Origin: Seriola aureovittata
Lineage: Eukaryota > Chordata > Actinopteri > Carangiformes > Carangidae
Assembly (NCBI RefSeq): GCF_021018895.1
Contig: NC_079368.1
Coordinates: 7,996,001-8,060,000, forward strand
Direction of reading: 5' to 3'
DNA length: 64,000 bases
Part shown: positions 1 to 12,300 of the stretch, piece by piece
Layout: each line of letters begins with the position of its first letter
Position numbering within the stretch: the stretch's first letter is position 1
The notes under the pieces: model-generated
Seen by the model: the letters and a program-made list of their open reading frames with translations, nothing else
Databases searched by the model: none
What the model was told of the DNA's origin: nothing
Position numbers and translations under genes: made by a program

Positions 1-295
1 TTGGATAAAAAGAAACATTTCATATTGCATTCTGATGTTACTCAATGTTCAATATCAATGTGTTCAACATTGCTTAATGGAGCTTTGAGCACAGAAATCA
101 AATATTTTTACTTCATTTTATACCAGTGCTGGGGACATCATGTGTTTCACTCTCACTCCTTGTGTCTCCCTAACATCCTTTATCTCTCAAACCTGACCCT
201 CAATAAAAATGTTCCCACATGTCAATAATGCAGAGACATGAGAGTGGGACAAAGAATAACACAGAAAAGGCATGAAAATCAAAGACTCCACTCAC
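1..295 (-). other. ncor2: ncor2 intron 7 (partial)
   Basis: This is intronic sequence downstream of the 296-352 exon in the direction of transcription. It starts with a good donor, CTG|GTGAGT on the minus strand. I see no further coding exon of ncor2 and no repeat of note before the window ends. Confidence 0.75.
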
Positions 296-352
296 CAGTT
301 CTACCCTGGGTCCCAGTCCCTCCAGTATCCTGTGAGCCTCTTCTGCCTTTTT
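296..352 (-). CDS. ncor2: ncor2 exon 7 (codons 233-251)
   Basis: This 57-nt, phase 0/0 exon encodes KKAEEAHRILEGLGPRVEL, which aligns with the KKAEAAHRILEGLGPQVEL segment of human NCOR2 just after the GPS2-binding coiled coil. The acceptor is CTCACCAG|AAAAAG and the donor CTG|GTGAGT, both on the minus strand. It is too short to appear as a long open frame and was found by looking for the expected continuation of exon 6. In the family this segment leads into a conserved block ahead of the deacetylase-activation domain, which lies outside the window. No defect is visible. Assignment to ncor2 rather than ncor1 rests mainly on exons 3 to 5. Confidence 0.93.
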
Positions 353-471
353 CTGGTGAGGGAATACAAACATAAGTAGTACATTAGCCAGCTGCCTGCA
401 CCTCTGTCATCACCACGGCAACGCAGTGAGCACGCTCACTTGATCACAGAGGCTACACCACACTGCTCGCT

Positions 472-555
472 GGACGGACGGAGGGACGGACGGACAGACG
501 GACGGAATCCTGGATGTATGGATGGGTGGATGGATGATTAGATGGAGAGATGGAT
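472..555. repeat. compound GGAC/GGAT tetranucleotide array
   Basis: GGAC-type units (472-505) are followed after a short gap by GGAT-type units (511-555). Several units carry single-base changes, so the array is imperfect. Confidence 0.85.
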
Positions 556-1295
556 GCACTGACTATTATTAGAGCTTTTATCTCAAGCTGGGCCACAGCT
601 CCCTCTCTCCTCTCCCAGAAAAAAAAAAAAAAAAAAACATTACTCACCTCCCCTGAGCAGAGAGAGAAGGAGCAGGCAGGCAGGGAAGTGGGAGTGGAAT
701 AGAAAGTGAGTGGGAGAGAAATTGCAAAAAAAAAAAACAGGGAAAGGGGGGGGGGGGCTAAAGGGCTTTGGTGCTTATCTCATAAGAGACATCTGATGAA
801 AGACAGAGAAAGATCTCACCTCCAGCTCTCTACCTACAACAATCAGCCTCTTAAAACAAAAGCTCCTGGCACGGACCATTAAGCAAGAAAGGAGAGGTGT
901 TGGGGCACGGAGATGGGCAGCAAAAAACCCCCATCTATGTCTTTGGATGACCGCTCTGCAGCTCTGCTCCTCCATACATTTATATTTAGCTCCAGCAGAC
1001 AAATGTATGAGCAGTGTCCCAGACTACACCTCTCAATGTTCGCTCCACTCTTTTCCTCATTCCGCTCTGTACGCTCTCTCCGCTTCATCGATCAAACAGA
1101 CCCTGCTTGGTGACACACCACATGGTCCGTTGCTTTCCATCTCACTTCATTTCCTTCAGTGGCCATGCAGTGAGACTGGCAGGACTGACACATTCACAGA
1201 GAGGATGGAGGTATGGGGGGAGAGAGAGGAGTGGGGGGTGGATGGAGAGGAAGATGTGGGAGAAATTTCAGAGGTGATAACAGAGACAGAACTTG

Positions 1296-1297
<2 letters not shown>

Positions 1298-1333
<36 letters not shown>

Positions 1334-1377
1334 TGTGGCGCGTGTGTGTGGCGCGTGTGCGTGGCGAGTGTGCGTGT
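1298..1377. repeat. (TG)n microsatellite with GC-rich minisatellite tail
   Basis: A pure TG run covers 1298-1332. It is followed by a degenerate tail with CGCGTGTG-type units to about 1377, suggesting divergence and expansion at the edge of the microsatellite. Confidence 0.9.
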
Positions 1378-3362
1378 CAACCTTTATTTTTCACCGCCCA
1401 CCATGTCATGCTGCTTCCTTGTCCCTTTCACTCGGTCTTCACTGTGGAGGTAACACAGGAGGTGTTTGGGATCTACTCCTGAGTTTATGCAAGACTCACG
1501 CTAACAGACTCGGAAGTAAGACCCCAGAGGAGCTCACGCACACAGCTTACCTCGACTCAACACAGGCTTCCAACTGGGTCACCTGTGAGGGAAGCCAAAA
1601 GACATGGCTCTCATTTTAAAAGTGCCCTGTTCATTTCCTCTAGGTTTCCGTGAGGCAGAAGGAAGCACTGATGATTTACATTTACACTTATTAAAACATA
1701 ACATTCAAATGCAAATACAATGACATGATGCTATTATTATTCCTTAAGTTGTTTTGCATTGATATGCTTTTTTTTTCCCCCCTCACTCCTGTTGCTTCCT
1801 CACCAGTGAGTAGGTGTAACAGGCTGCAGAGTATTGCCTCAGAAAGCTTGCTCACTACAGGAGCAGTTAATGAGCAGCAATTATTAAAAGCAGCCTTTCA
1901 TCCTTAGGGAGTAGGAAAGCTCAAGGATTTCTCTTCATTTCCTGGCCGCGATTCTTTCAGCAAATCCGAAAAAAAAAAAAAAAGGCTGCATGATACTGAC
2001 CTCAAAACTCCTGGAGTGTGGCTTCACATTAAATACTAGAAATGACAAACTTAGCAATCAAGAGAGGAGGGTGGATAAGATGCAATATTACCTTTTCTCT
2101 AAACGTATGGTTAATTACACTGAGAGAACTGCCCTCTTGATCCACACACATAACCACATCACAAGACCCAAGTACAGAGGCTGCTCCATTACTTTAATCA
2201 TGCCCCCTCCCTGTGGCAGCACACAGGACTGCTGCTCTGGCAGTGGCATTATAAACTGTAAAGCATAGCAGTTGTACTGTTGTACAAGCTGCCTGCTGTC
2301 AACAACACATTTTCCCCGGCGTATCACATGATCCCTGAAATTAAATGTTGAACTTGAGCTTAGGACAAACCTATGAAAATAACAGTCGAGGCTTCTGTGA
2401 CTAAAATCACAACACTACAAATGATTCGTATCTCCCCTAAAGAGAAAACGGAGAGAGAAAAACATGGAAAACAGAGAGAGGCGAAGAAAGAACAGAGCGA
2501 GAGAGAATGCTCTTTAAGGACGTCAATATGGCACAGACATGAGGATTTAGCACAGCTCAACAGAATTATAATAATGCAGTCTCAGTGGGGCTGTCTTTTC
2601 TTGTGTTTGTGTCCATGACTGCGATGTCCCAAATATGAGAAGAGTGAACTTGAGTTGAGCCATCCCCGGGGTTTGACAATGGGCTTGTCGCTAGAAATGC
2701 GGCTGTAACCCTGTCTGAGAGAGCTGGTGACACTGAGCCCAGAGGGGACAGACGACACCGCGGTGACACCAGCTCAAAAAGGCCCGCTGAAGCTGAAGTA
2801 ATTATAGCCAGGTGCTTAAACACACATACCAATATATACACGCACCACAGGCCTGACATGTAACATTAAGCTTTAATGCGATGTTATCGCCCTGTTTAAA
2901 TATAACCTGTTCATGTGCCATGGGCAGACTGGACACCTAACTAAAAAAAAAAAAAAGTCACGCTTAAATACATTCAACAATTTTTTTGAGACAGATGCTG
3001 AAAATGTAAATGTAAAATGTAAATGTCTCCGTCTCTCCAAGGTGCATACCCAGTCTTCACTCCTCCCAAAGCATGGGAGGAGGACATGGTCTGTCTTTGT
3101 GACAAAAGAGGTTGAAGTGAGACTGAAAATTAGCAAAGCCGCTCCAGCAACTTAAAACTATCACAATTGTACAGGCAGGTGACAGAGAGTCAAAGCATTT
3201 TTTAACATTCATGATCAGTCCAACCACTGAGTTACCTGTGTGGGTGACAGAGCAGTGATCTGTACAGGGAGAGCGAGAGGCCGTGAAGATGAGCAAAACA
3301 TTTGTGTCATTCACATTCACAGACCATCCATGCAGGTGGTCTGTTAGATTATGGACAGTTGT

Positions 3363-3386
3363 TAGCTAGCTAGCTAGCTAGCTAGC
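3363..3386. repeat. (TAGC)6 array
   Basis: Six perfect TAGC units. The unit contains the self-complementary AGCT/GCTAGC core, so the array is palindromic throughout and can fold on itself. Confidence 0.9.
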
Positions 3387-3552
3387 CAAACTGCTGCTGT
3401 GTAAGAAATGTGTAAATGGGACCTAGGTAATGTTCATTAATAAGGGATTAACAAATAATAAATGTTACAGTGATTAAAAGAATTAATATGAATATGAGTG
3501 GATGAGTAAATGCTACAGTGTCACTGTTGCAATGAGGTTAGTGTGGGTAAAG

Positions 3553-3602
3553 GGGAGAGAGACAGAGAGAGTGAGAGAGAGAGCGAGAGAGAGAGAGAGC
3601 GA
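3553..3602. repeat. GA-rich simple repeat
   Basis: Imperfect (GA)n purine tract with occasional C or T interruptions. Confidence 0.85.
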
Positions 3603-5135
3603 TAGCGAGGTTAAGGGGGCAGGCAGTAGGCCAGAGTACATCCTGCCAGTCAGAGGGAAGTGGAAAGTGTTACAGAGGTCAGGCTACATGGTGGAGTAAG
3701 CTGTGAGTCATTCTTAAACTAGCCTTTCAGATGAGTCTTGAGCAATCTGCAGAGTCTTGCTGTTGTATACAAGTGCTGTGATTTGGCTGCGCTTGGTGAC
3801 CGCAAGGGAGCGAGTCATGAAGGACACTCCCTGTGCTGTGGTGGTGTTCTCTTTAAAAGGGCCTCTCAGGGCATTTTGGTGATTATCTGGAAGGATATGT
3901 GCAGGTTAGAGCAAAGTGTCACCGCACCATTCCAAGAACTGTGAAGGATTTAGTCTCTTTCTCAATGACACTTAAGCAGGGTGAACGCTTGCTTGCCAAC
4001 ATGTGGGTTTTAAACTAGCTTCTCCACTTGGATTTCTACTTTTTCTACACTGCTTTGCCCTTCTTTAAAAATCATTTGCTTTGAATCTGTCAGGGAAGCT
4101 GTTCAAAACATTCAAGAGCCGTTTTCCTCTGAACTGTGAGGTTTTAACATTACTCCTAGTTTCCCAAAGGGGGTTTGTTCAAAGAGGTTAAACGTGGGGT
4201 GTGATACTGTGTGAGGGGAGTTCCCTGGTTTAAATGCCAATTCCAATAAAAAGGAGACTTGTGCATTTAACCACTAGGGGGGCTGAGAGCACTGAGAATC
4301 ACTCCATTATAAAAGGTAATATTCTGCCCAGTGCACCACTGCATGTAATGATTGCTGTGACCGGGACCAACTTAACACTTCCAAACAGCTTTATACGACC
4401 TCTCGGGTGAACTGCTTTTCTTTTCTTGAAAGAATGATTATGTTTCTATACCTGCACAGATGATAAAGGACAAAGATTTATGTCAGTGTGCGTCTGTGAC
4501 ACCTCATAGAGTGTGTGGATGTGTACGTCTGTGATTCATCATGCTTGCTACGCTGACCTTTAGTAGCTTATTCTGTTAGGCAAGAGTTCTGCCTCGCTTG
4601 ACAGTGAAGATTGGGAGATTGAGGTAGGAGATAAATACTTTGTGACACAATCTGCTTTCATTGACAAGGGTTTTTGAGGATTACATCAAACAAGGTCAAC
4701 AAAAATGACGGATCTCCAAGACCAAAAAATATCCTCTGCAAACAAATACGAGTCTCCTCAGAGCGAAATGTGATGAAAGAAGCACACAACATGTGGCTGT
4801 GGTCATGGTAAAATGAGGGACTTTGTGGTTAATTCAACAAAGGTGTACCTGCTGGGCCAACTCATTTACCTTACAGACACCATGAGGTAATCTCCAACAC
4901 TGGCAAGCTGCCCTGTCCCTGACATGGGAACCAAATAACCATACCAGGCACCAGAGAGTATTCAGAGCCGGGCTTAGTTTAATTTGTTATCTTGCATCAG
5001 CCCAGTGAAATTGCACTGAACCATGGAGTTCAATTCACTTGTGGTAATGAATACACTGCATATGTGATCAAGTGAAACCAAACTCAAAAGCAAGGTCATT
5101 TTGACTTGAATAGTGTGCTACCTATTGAGCATTTG

Positions 5136-5151
5136 GTGTGTGTGTGTGTGT
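5136..5151. repeat. (GT)8 tract beside the exon 6 donor
   Basis: Eight GT units on the plus strand, which become CA repeats in the ncor2 transcript, starting about 11 nt downstream of the exon 6 donor. CA-repeat RNA is a known class of splicing enhancer or silencer bound by hnRNP L. A role here is inference. Confidence 0.85.
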
Positions 5152-5162
5152 ATAGTACTGAC

Positions 5163-5276
5163 CCTGTTCTCATCATAGATGATCTGCACCAGGCTGCGGT
5201 GCTTGGCCTCGCTGGGTGGCGGTGAGATGGGCCGCTCCGGCTCATGAGGCTTTGCAGCCTCCTCCTCCAGCTGTTG
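5163..5276 (-). CDS. ncor2: ncor2 exon 6 (codons 195-232)
   Basis: This 114-nt, phase 0/0 exon opens with [16 protein letters not shown], continues with ISPPPSEAK and ends [13 protein letters not shown]. Human NCOR2 has [16 protein letters not shown] and [13 protein letters not shown] at the equivalent place. The acceptor is GTTACAG|CAACAG and the donor AACAGG|GTCAGT. The first ten residues finish the amphipathic coiled coil that starts in exon 5 and, in SMRT, pairs with GPS2 and supports TBL1 recruitment in the HDAC3 corepressor complex. The Pro-rich stretch after it is a flexible linker. The only open frame longer than 60 codons here is out of frame and is not the product. Confidence 0.95.
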
Positions 5277-8200
5277 CTGTAACACACACAAACACAGACA
5301 TGACGGTTAATACTTAATACTACTGATCTACCAGGAAGACCTGTGGCTCACCAGTTCCTGTTGCAAGGTTCAAGAGTGTGCATTACAGCAACCATCCCTC
5401 CCCCAGCTCTCCAGCAGGGACTAGACTAACTGTCCTATTAGCTGTAATAGCTATTAACTCCCCAGGGCCTAGTTAATCAAAGAGTTACCACAACAGCCTG
5501 TAAACAAAGCCAGTGCCTGCTGTGCGGCTGGAATATCCAACGAGAGAGAGAGAGAGAGAGAGAAAATGGGGGACATGCAAAAGTAAAATTAAGTGGGGGG
5601 GAAATGTGGGAAATCAACACCAGACAAATACTGGAAAACAGCAGAGTTCCTCTAACTTACTAGTCACCCTGGCTTGTAACCAACCATTATTTCGAAGTAC
5701 TGTTTATTGTGAGCGGTGAGCAAAGAAATCCACAGCAAGTTGGAATTTGAGGGGTGTCAGAGAACTAAAAGAGAGAAACTTGCAGGGACCCATCAACCTT
5801 TATGTTGCACTGCCAGTCATGTACAATTCAGTCAGTGCTTCCTTGTCCTTCAATCATCCCCTTGAAGGTGTACAGAGGGGAAAGTGGGGAAACCTGTTCT
5901 GACATTCAGAAAGAAGCAGAACAGCACATAGAAAAAATAGCAGCGTTTGGCTCCAATAGCCCTTTTACATGTAGACACTTCTTGGCAGATTGGATAGCTA
6001 TCAGAAACCGTTAAGCTAAGTGTGAATACAAGCAAGAAGCCTGAGTGAGGGACAGTAATCTGACTGCATATACTATCCAGATGTAGAAAAGGCGTAAATG
6101 GACCTGTCAGCATCATTAATCCTCCCACACTTAACTATGTCAATAAGCAGCATGTGGAAGTACCGGCTTCTTTCCGCCGGTGATAATGACAGGCGATAAT
6201 GAGACAAAAAGTATTTAAACATTTAAATTATTTATACATTGAATTTTCCAGTGTGACACAGAAAGGAGCACTTTACAACATACAGTCGTAAAGAAGGCCC
6301 AAGTTGCTGTGTGTAGCATGAATCATATGAGCAAAACCTCTGTCTTGCCAACTATTTAGCAGTGCAGCTCATCGTGTGTGTGTGTTAGTTACTTGTTGGC
6401 AAGCAGTTTTAGCACAGGTTGTTGAGTTAGACTTTCTTCACTCAAAGTACAGAAATACTGATGTGAATTAAATCATATCTGAATTTCATCTGAATATACA
6501 CAAGCATAAAAGAGGAAAATGGGCCTTGGTATTTGAAAAGCAAATCATCTCTCTGGTTGGAAACCTTTTATTGGAAGATATAATAGAAAAATCTCAAAAG
6601 CACCCAAACCAAAATGTATCTATGTTTTGGCTTAACTTCAGTAAATTCACAAAAAGTTTAAATTTCATATCCTATTCAAAGTCAATAAAGAGATGTTCTC
6701 CCTTCTGTTCAAGGGAAGAACACCAAGAACATTTTCTTTGTCTCTATTGAAGCACATGCATTAGAGTCATTAACTTTGACAAACAACACAAAACTATCAG
6801 CAAACAAACAGTTTACTCGAGCAGGCATAAAACCCTGTGGCTTTAAAGGTAAAACTTGAGTCTTTGACATTGTTATTTTCCTGAAAATGTTTGGACACAG
6901 TCTGTGTGCAGGCTGTAAGCTGGAGACAGAAGTAGAGAGGATCCAGCTGTAACTAGCTGTCTGGAGGCCGAGGCCTAGTGACTCCAGTGTGTGTTTAGCT
7001 GATCTACAGTTAAGTCAGCCCCCCTGCTACCACCTCCCCCCTTGCTCCTACTCCTCCTTCTCATCTCCTGTCAGGGGCTTCAGAAGGGGAAAGAAGGCCT
7101 CCAGAGAATCCACATGAGAGCAAAGCAAGATGGATCATCATGTGTCCTGATAGGCCTGGATAAGCATCTGGTGAGGGAAACACAGACATTCCCATAGAGA
7201 CCCCCCCCCCCCTTCCCTTTCCAAACCCACCACAGAGTAAAATAAAATAAACCAGCCATCCTGAGCTTGGCTGACACAACACAGGCTGGCGGTAACCTAA
7301 GCCCTAAGCCCCACCCATCCACTACCTCTGCCAGCACTCTCTAAATAAAGTTTTACCGTGCCACTTAATTAGTCCAGATGTTTTAATGCTTGAAGAGAGT
7401 CGGACTGTAAAAAAATATCCATAAAAACACTTGATTTATGCTTGTAAGCGGCAGATCTTAGCTTCTCAATCATTCATAATTTTCAAACCCATGGTTGGAA
7501 TATGAGTTTACTTTGGTTCCTGTTGCAATTTGGTAAAATACCCAGATTCATTAATACTAAACCTTCTCTATTAACAAATATTTAGAGAACAAGTTTCCTA
7601 TTTTTATTCGACAGCAGGCAGGTTTAATGTAGCTATCAGACGATTTTATCAGCTGTAGCTAATTCATGTTAACCTGGGCATTCTAAACTAATCTAGGTTT
7701 TCCCTTCACGCATAATCAGCACTTTAAGCCAATCAGATCAATAGTTATGAACCTTCTGTGAAGTAGCTTGACAGCCTGTGAAACCAGTGTAAGCACAAGT
7801 TGCTACAGTGAAGAGATGTGAATAATATATTAAAATGGTCAAGAGTTATTTTATCAGCTTTCACCCTATCAGATGAAACTGACCGGTCATTTTACAAGAG
7901 CAACACACGTGTCTATGATCAATAAATTCACCTAATGCTTTTTTTTTTTTTTTGTAATAATTGAGTGTTATGACAGCATCCATGGTGGAGGAGGGACCCT
8001 GGTGGAAAAGAGTGAGCTTGACTACACAGTTTCTCCACTGAACATGGCAGGCGGCCAAAAAGGAGACAGTGTGGCAGGGATATGAGTGGTTTAGCAGTCA
8101 AAAAAACCTCCACCATAATCCTCCTCCTCCCCCGGGGAAGCTGTTATTTATAACCTTATATATTTTTAACCTACTTTTCTCCTAAATAAAAAGCCAAAGA

Positions 8201-9117
8201 GAAGAGAAGAGAAGAAAAGTGGGAATGCAGCTGCCTGGAGGAGTGCGTGTACAGAATCGTGCTACATTGAGCAAGAAACAGCTACAAGCTTGAATGCAGC
8301 GATTACAACACAGCAAAGTCTGTTTAAGACTTTATTGCACCAATGCCAACTATAGCCTGGCAGGGAAAGTCACATTGGAACACTGCACATTGAACATTTC
8401 AAACAAGCTAAACGCTGCCACTAAGAAAATTCAACAAGGATGCCAGCACTGGCAAAGAGTTACACATCTACAAGTATGACAAATAAACACTTTGGTACCT
8501 GATAGTTCCTGCTCAAAATATGTGCGGAATGCACATTAATGACATCACACTGTGTATACTTAACTTTCTTCACTGTCACATATCATCTCCTCTCGCAGGT
8601 TGGGCATAAAATAACACCATGAAAAATAACTTCTAAGAACCTAAACACCACTAAAAACACTTCTCCAAATCTGGGTCATATTCAGCTACATGCCGACCTG
8701 TACCTGCCTTCCTTCCTTGATCGCATTCTAGGAGGGTCACATGCACTGCAAAACACATTTCTGCCACTTTCCTATCATAATGAAAGAATGTAAATACCTT
8801 TGCATATGAGAGATTTTACAACTCATTATATATCCTGTTTTCAGTAGATTAGATTGGCACTAGACAAATATGTATTTTGCGGTTTGTAAAGTTATTTCTG
8901 GTGCATATGTTCCCACCAAACATTCATCTAGTGCTGCAGTGGTGCAATAACAATCAACAAGTTAACAGAAATATAAAATCAGTTCCCACACCAGAGGCAT
9001 TCACAGCAGGACTGCCAGGATTCCTCAACAAAACTCAAAGAGCTAAGCAGGAAAACATTAGATGACATCAGCCTGCAATTTCTAAATTCTAAGCAAGCCA
9101 GTTTGATCTGTGCAGAC
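5277..9117 (-). other. ncor2: ncor2 intron 5
   Basis: This 3.8 kb AT-rich intron contains a (GA)n tract at 5542-5562, a poly-C run at 7201-7212 and a poly-T run at 7939-7953. I see no exon, RNA gene or recognisable transposon. The scattered open frames of 60 to 90 codons look random. Confidence 0.7.
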
Positions 9118-9300
9118 CTGTTTCTTGCGAAGCTTGCTGATCTGCTGCTCCACCATAGTGATCTCCCTGTCCACACGGTCCATGTTCTGGATGAGCTCCT
9201 CCTTGGAGAAGCGAGCCGGCACAAGATCCAAGTCAGGGTCCATCTGGACGGGGCTGACAGGGGAGATGGGTTCCAGCTTCCCCATGGCACTCCCACGATC
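9118..9300 (-). CDS. ncor2: ncor2 exon 5 (codons 134-194), coiled-coil exon
   Basis: This 183-nt, phase 0/0 exon has acceptor CTGTAG|GATCGT and donor AAACAG|GTCTGC. It starts DRGSAMGKLEPISP and contains FSKEELIQNMDRVDREITM followed by VEQQISKLRKKQ. Human NCOR2 shares GKLEP, SKEELIQNMDRVDREITM and VEQQISKLKKKQ, whereas NCOR1 has SKEELIQSMDRVDREIAKV, so this exon separates the paralogues. The heptad pattern across codons 165-194 is the start of the RD1 coiled coil known from SMRT structural work to bind GPS2. The protein is nuclear and bridges unliganded nuclear receptors to HDAC3. The internal Met before GKLEP should not be taken as a start, because upstream exons join in frame. Confidence 0.96.
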
Positions 9301-12300
9301 CTACAGATGCACAACAGGGAAAAAAAGTGGCATGGTTACATGTTAAAGATCTATATAATATTATGATCCTCAGTGTTTTCAATTTGACACTCGAGAAAAA
9401 GTCAAACACAATAAATTAATTTGATTTAAATCTGAAGGGAGAGGGGAGAATGAGGCCAGACGAGTATTTCTAAAAGGAATTTCATGAGGTAAGAGAAGTC
9501 TACACAATGTTCGGATTACACTGATTGTAGTTGACAAGTCAGTGTAAGATATCTGACATACAACGGGCATAAAGACCCTCTTGATATGTCTTGAATCTCT
9601 CAGATAAAAGTTTCCATCTCTTCTCTTTCCTGCTGAAAGCATCCCTGTCTTCCTCTGATTTTAAGGTCGGCAGGTTATTTTATAAGAAATCAGCGAAACA
9701 TAGTCTGTGTATCCTTTGGGAAGGAAACACACACCAGTAATTAAGTCCTCTGGGTAATGAAAGGCAGTGTAGTGTCTCAGTGTCACTAGACCACACTAAT
9801 GAATATGAGGTCACAGCCTCCCTCACTAGGATTGTGCAGCAGAGCGCTGGCAGCTGTCTCTGCTTGAGAGACTTTGTTTGAAATGTGAAATACTCTGTTT
9901 TAAGGTGTAGAGTAGATCAAATTCAGGACGCACTTGTCTTCTGGCAGAAGAATGGAAACGGTGCGTGTCTGTCACTCAAACAATACACAGTGCGGCTCAT
10001 CAAATGAGCAGCTGCACCGATGAGAGAGAAGAGATTCATTAAACTACAGTAGCATACTCATAAGTCAGTGTAGCCACTGTGCACTGTCATTCATCAGACA
10101 TTTCCAGTCAGGTGCCGCTAAACCACAGCAGAGGAGGACGGTGCAACAAGATGACGTAAATGAAAGAGCCCAGAAGAACCTCAAACAAACACAAATAATG
10201 TGGACAACGTGATGTAAATATAGCTTTTCCGCTCGTTTCATGCGTTAACCTGAGGAACGTTACAGTCTCCTCATTGGTCCACACAGATCTGATGTTTACG
10301 TCTGCCACAGTTTTTAGTCTCTTCATTAGAGCAGAAGTTTCAGTGGACGTTTAAGTCACATGCTATATATACACATTTATTCCCCAACTTTTTCACTTCA
10401 GCCAAGGAGAACAAAAGCATTACTTTTGTTTAAATTTTTATTGCATTTCCTACATTTCCATTGAGACTCTTTGTGCATTAAAAACAGGTGCACTAAAACC
10501 AGCAAAAATTTACATTTTTGTGAACCTACAGAGGCAGAGAATTTTTTGCTCAAAAAATTACAAATAATTAACAATTATTATCAAAATGATAATTACTTAT
10601 CTGTCCAGCTAAACAACAACAATTGTATAGGCTTTAATCAAGATGAATAGGTTATTAATTTCGCTTCAATTCATCCCTGGGATAATTCTTGCGCTTCAGG
10701 GAGCATTATGTGGTTGAAGGCAGCCAGCTTCTTCTTGGAGATAACCATGAATCTAGTCTATTACATTGTTAATACATGTATTAGAAGCCCCCCAAACATT
10801 ACACGCAGCTGTAACACTAAATGACTGGTTCATCACCACATGTTGTTTAGATCACAGTCGAGCACTGTAGCTGCATTTAAGACTGTTTCTGAACTAAATA
10901 AATACCTTCAGTGGTTTACCATGGAAAGGAGAAGGTAACCTGCATGATCATCTTCTATTATATCCCTTAAAAGGCGAATTTGTCTTTGCAAAGTGATTGT
11001 TGTACTCCACACATGAATATGATTTTAGCTTTAGCCTGTCAGGCCTCCTGACGTCTCCCACACAGTTTGATGAGGTGTTCTGGACCACATACACATTCAG
11101 ATGTGCTGCCTTAGAAAGATCATGCTTGAAGCCAATTCTCAGTAATCCATTCACATGCACAGCAAGAGTGGAAACCGTGTTGCTGTTACATGCACCGGTT
11201 TATGTAATATCAACACACGCACACAAATGGTAAGAGAGGACTACTTGCTCTGCAGGGGCAGCATCTATCTATTTGTGATGTGTGTGTGTTCCTGCTTTTT
11301 TGTATGTACTGTATGTGAGCATCCTACAGTTACATCCTCCTCAAATGACTACATGTGTGATCCAGTTTGGGTTTTGTTTTGCGATATTTTTAAACGCCTG
11401 AAATGAAGATTATGTAAATGGGCTAATCTGGACTAGGCAGCTTGCATTACAGCCCCGTAGACCTGCTGTGATTGAAAATGTCAGTGCCAGATGATGTTGA
11501 AGGGCTGTGCTAGATGAAGGAGCCCACTGTCACCAAAGCCATTTAATCACAAAAAAAAAAAAAAAAAAACACGACACATAATTTAAATTAAAAAAATTCT
11601 AAAAAAATAGGGGGAAAAAGGCCCGACTTGTCTCCTTGAAAACATCCTTCCTGACCTGTGTTCCAGCTCAGCATGCCGGACATTTCTCTCAGGGGACGAA
11701 TTTATGGTGATGTAAAACCAGATATCATTACACAACATGCGTGCATGATGACCACAGTCACAAGAAGGACATCACATGTTCACAGGGGATTTTTTTATAT
11801 AAACCTTTGACTCCTTTCATTTTTGCCTTTGTTGCTGACATTTCTGAACTGCCATTTTGCTCTGCTGTGATCTAACAGACAGTAAAGTGTGTTCAAGATG
11901 TTTAGAGAGAGTTTAACCAGGAGGGATTTTATGGTGTAATTAAACTACCAAGTCAAAAGTAGTGTACACTGTCAGAGACTGAATTTTCCTTTTCCCTGTG
12001 GTCCTGTGCCCTACACTGTCCTCTGTTCATGTCAGCATTGCAGCAGCACATCAACAACTACTACACCTGTGACATAGTGTGAAAAGGTCACAGGCCAATA
12101 GCTAAGCCCTTGGCCCAGCACAGCTTACAGCTTATATGCCCTCGACAACCCCGGTCACATTTAGAACATTCCACTGCATGATGTCTCAGGCTGTGCATGC
12201 ATCAGGTTTTATTTAAATTACCTCTGGGTGTTGTGGCACGTCTGTGTGAATGTGTTCTGTTTAGTGAGCACCAGCCTGTGTGACTGAGTCACATAGTCTT

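Larger units (their letters stand above)
353..5162 (-). other. ncor2: ncor2 intron 6
   Basis: This 4.8 kb intron lies between exons 6 and 7. It holds a tetranucleotide array (472-555), poly-A runs near 619 and 726, a poly-G run near 747, a TG compound array (1298-1377), a TAGC array (3363-3386) and a GA-rich tract (3553-3602). Open frames across 879-1619 run through the TG array and read as Cys-Val repeats. They are not genes. Nothing else is recognisable. Confidence 0.7.

Noticed and set aside
879..1619. Several overlapping open frames up to 168 codons
   Set aside because: They run through the TG microsatellite at 1298-1377 and read as Cys-Val or Thr-His repeats, with no similarity on either side.
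5096..5287. 63-codon minus frame over exon 6
   Set aside because: It is the wrong frame of a real ncor2 exon. The spliced frame gives [10 protein letters not shown]...IIYDENR.
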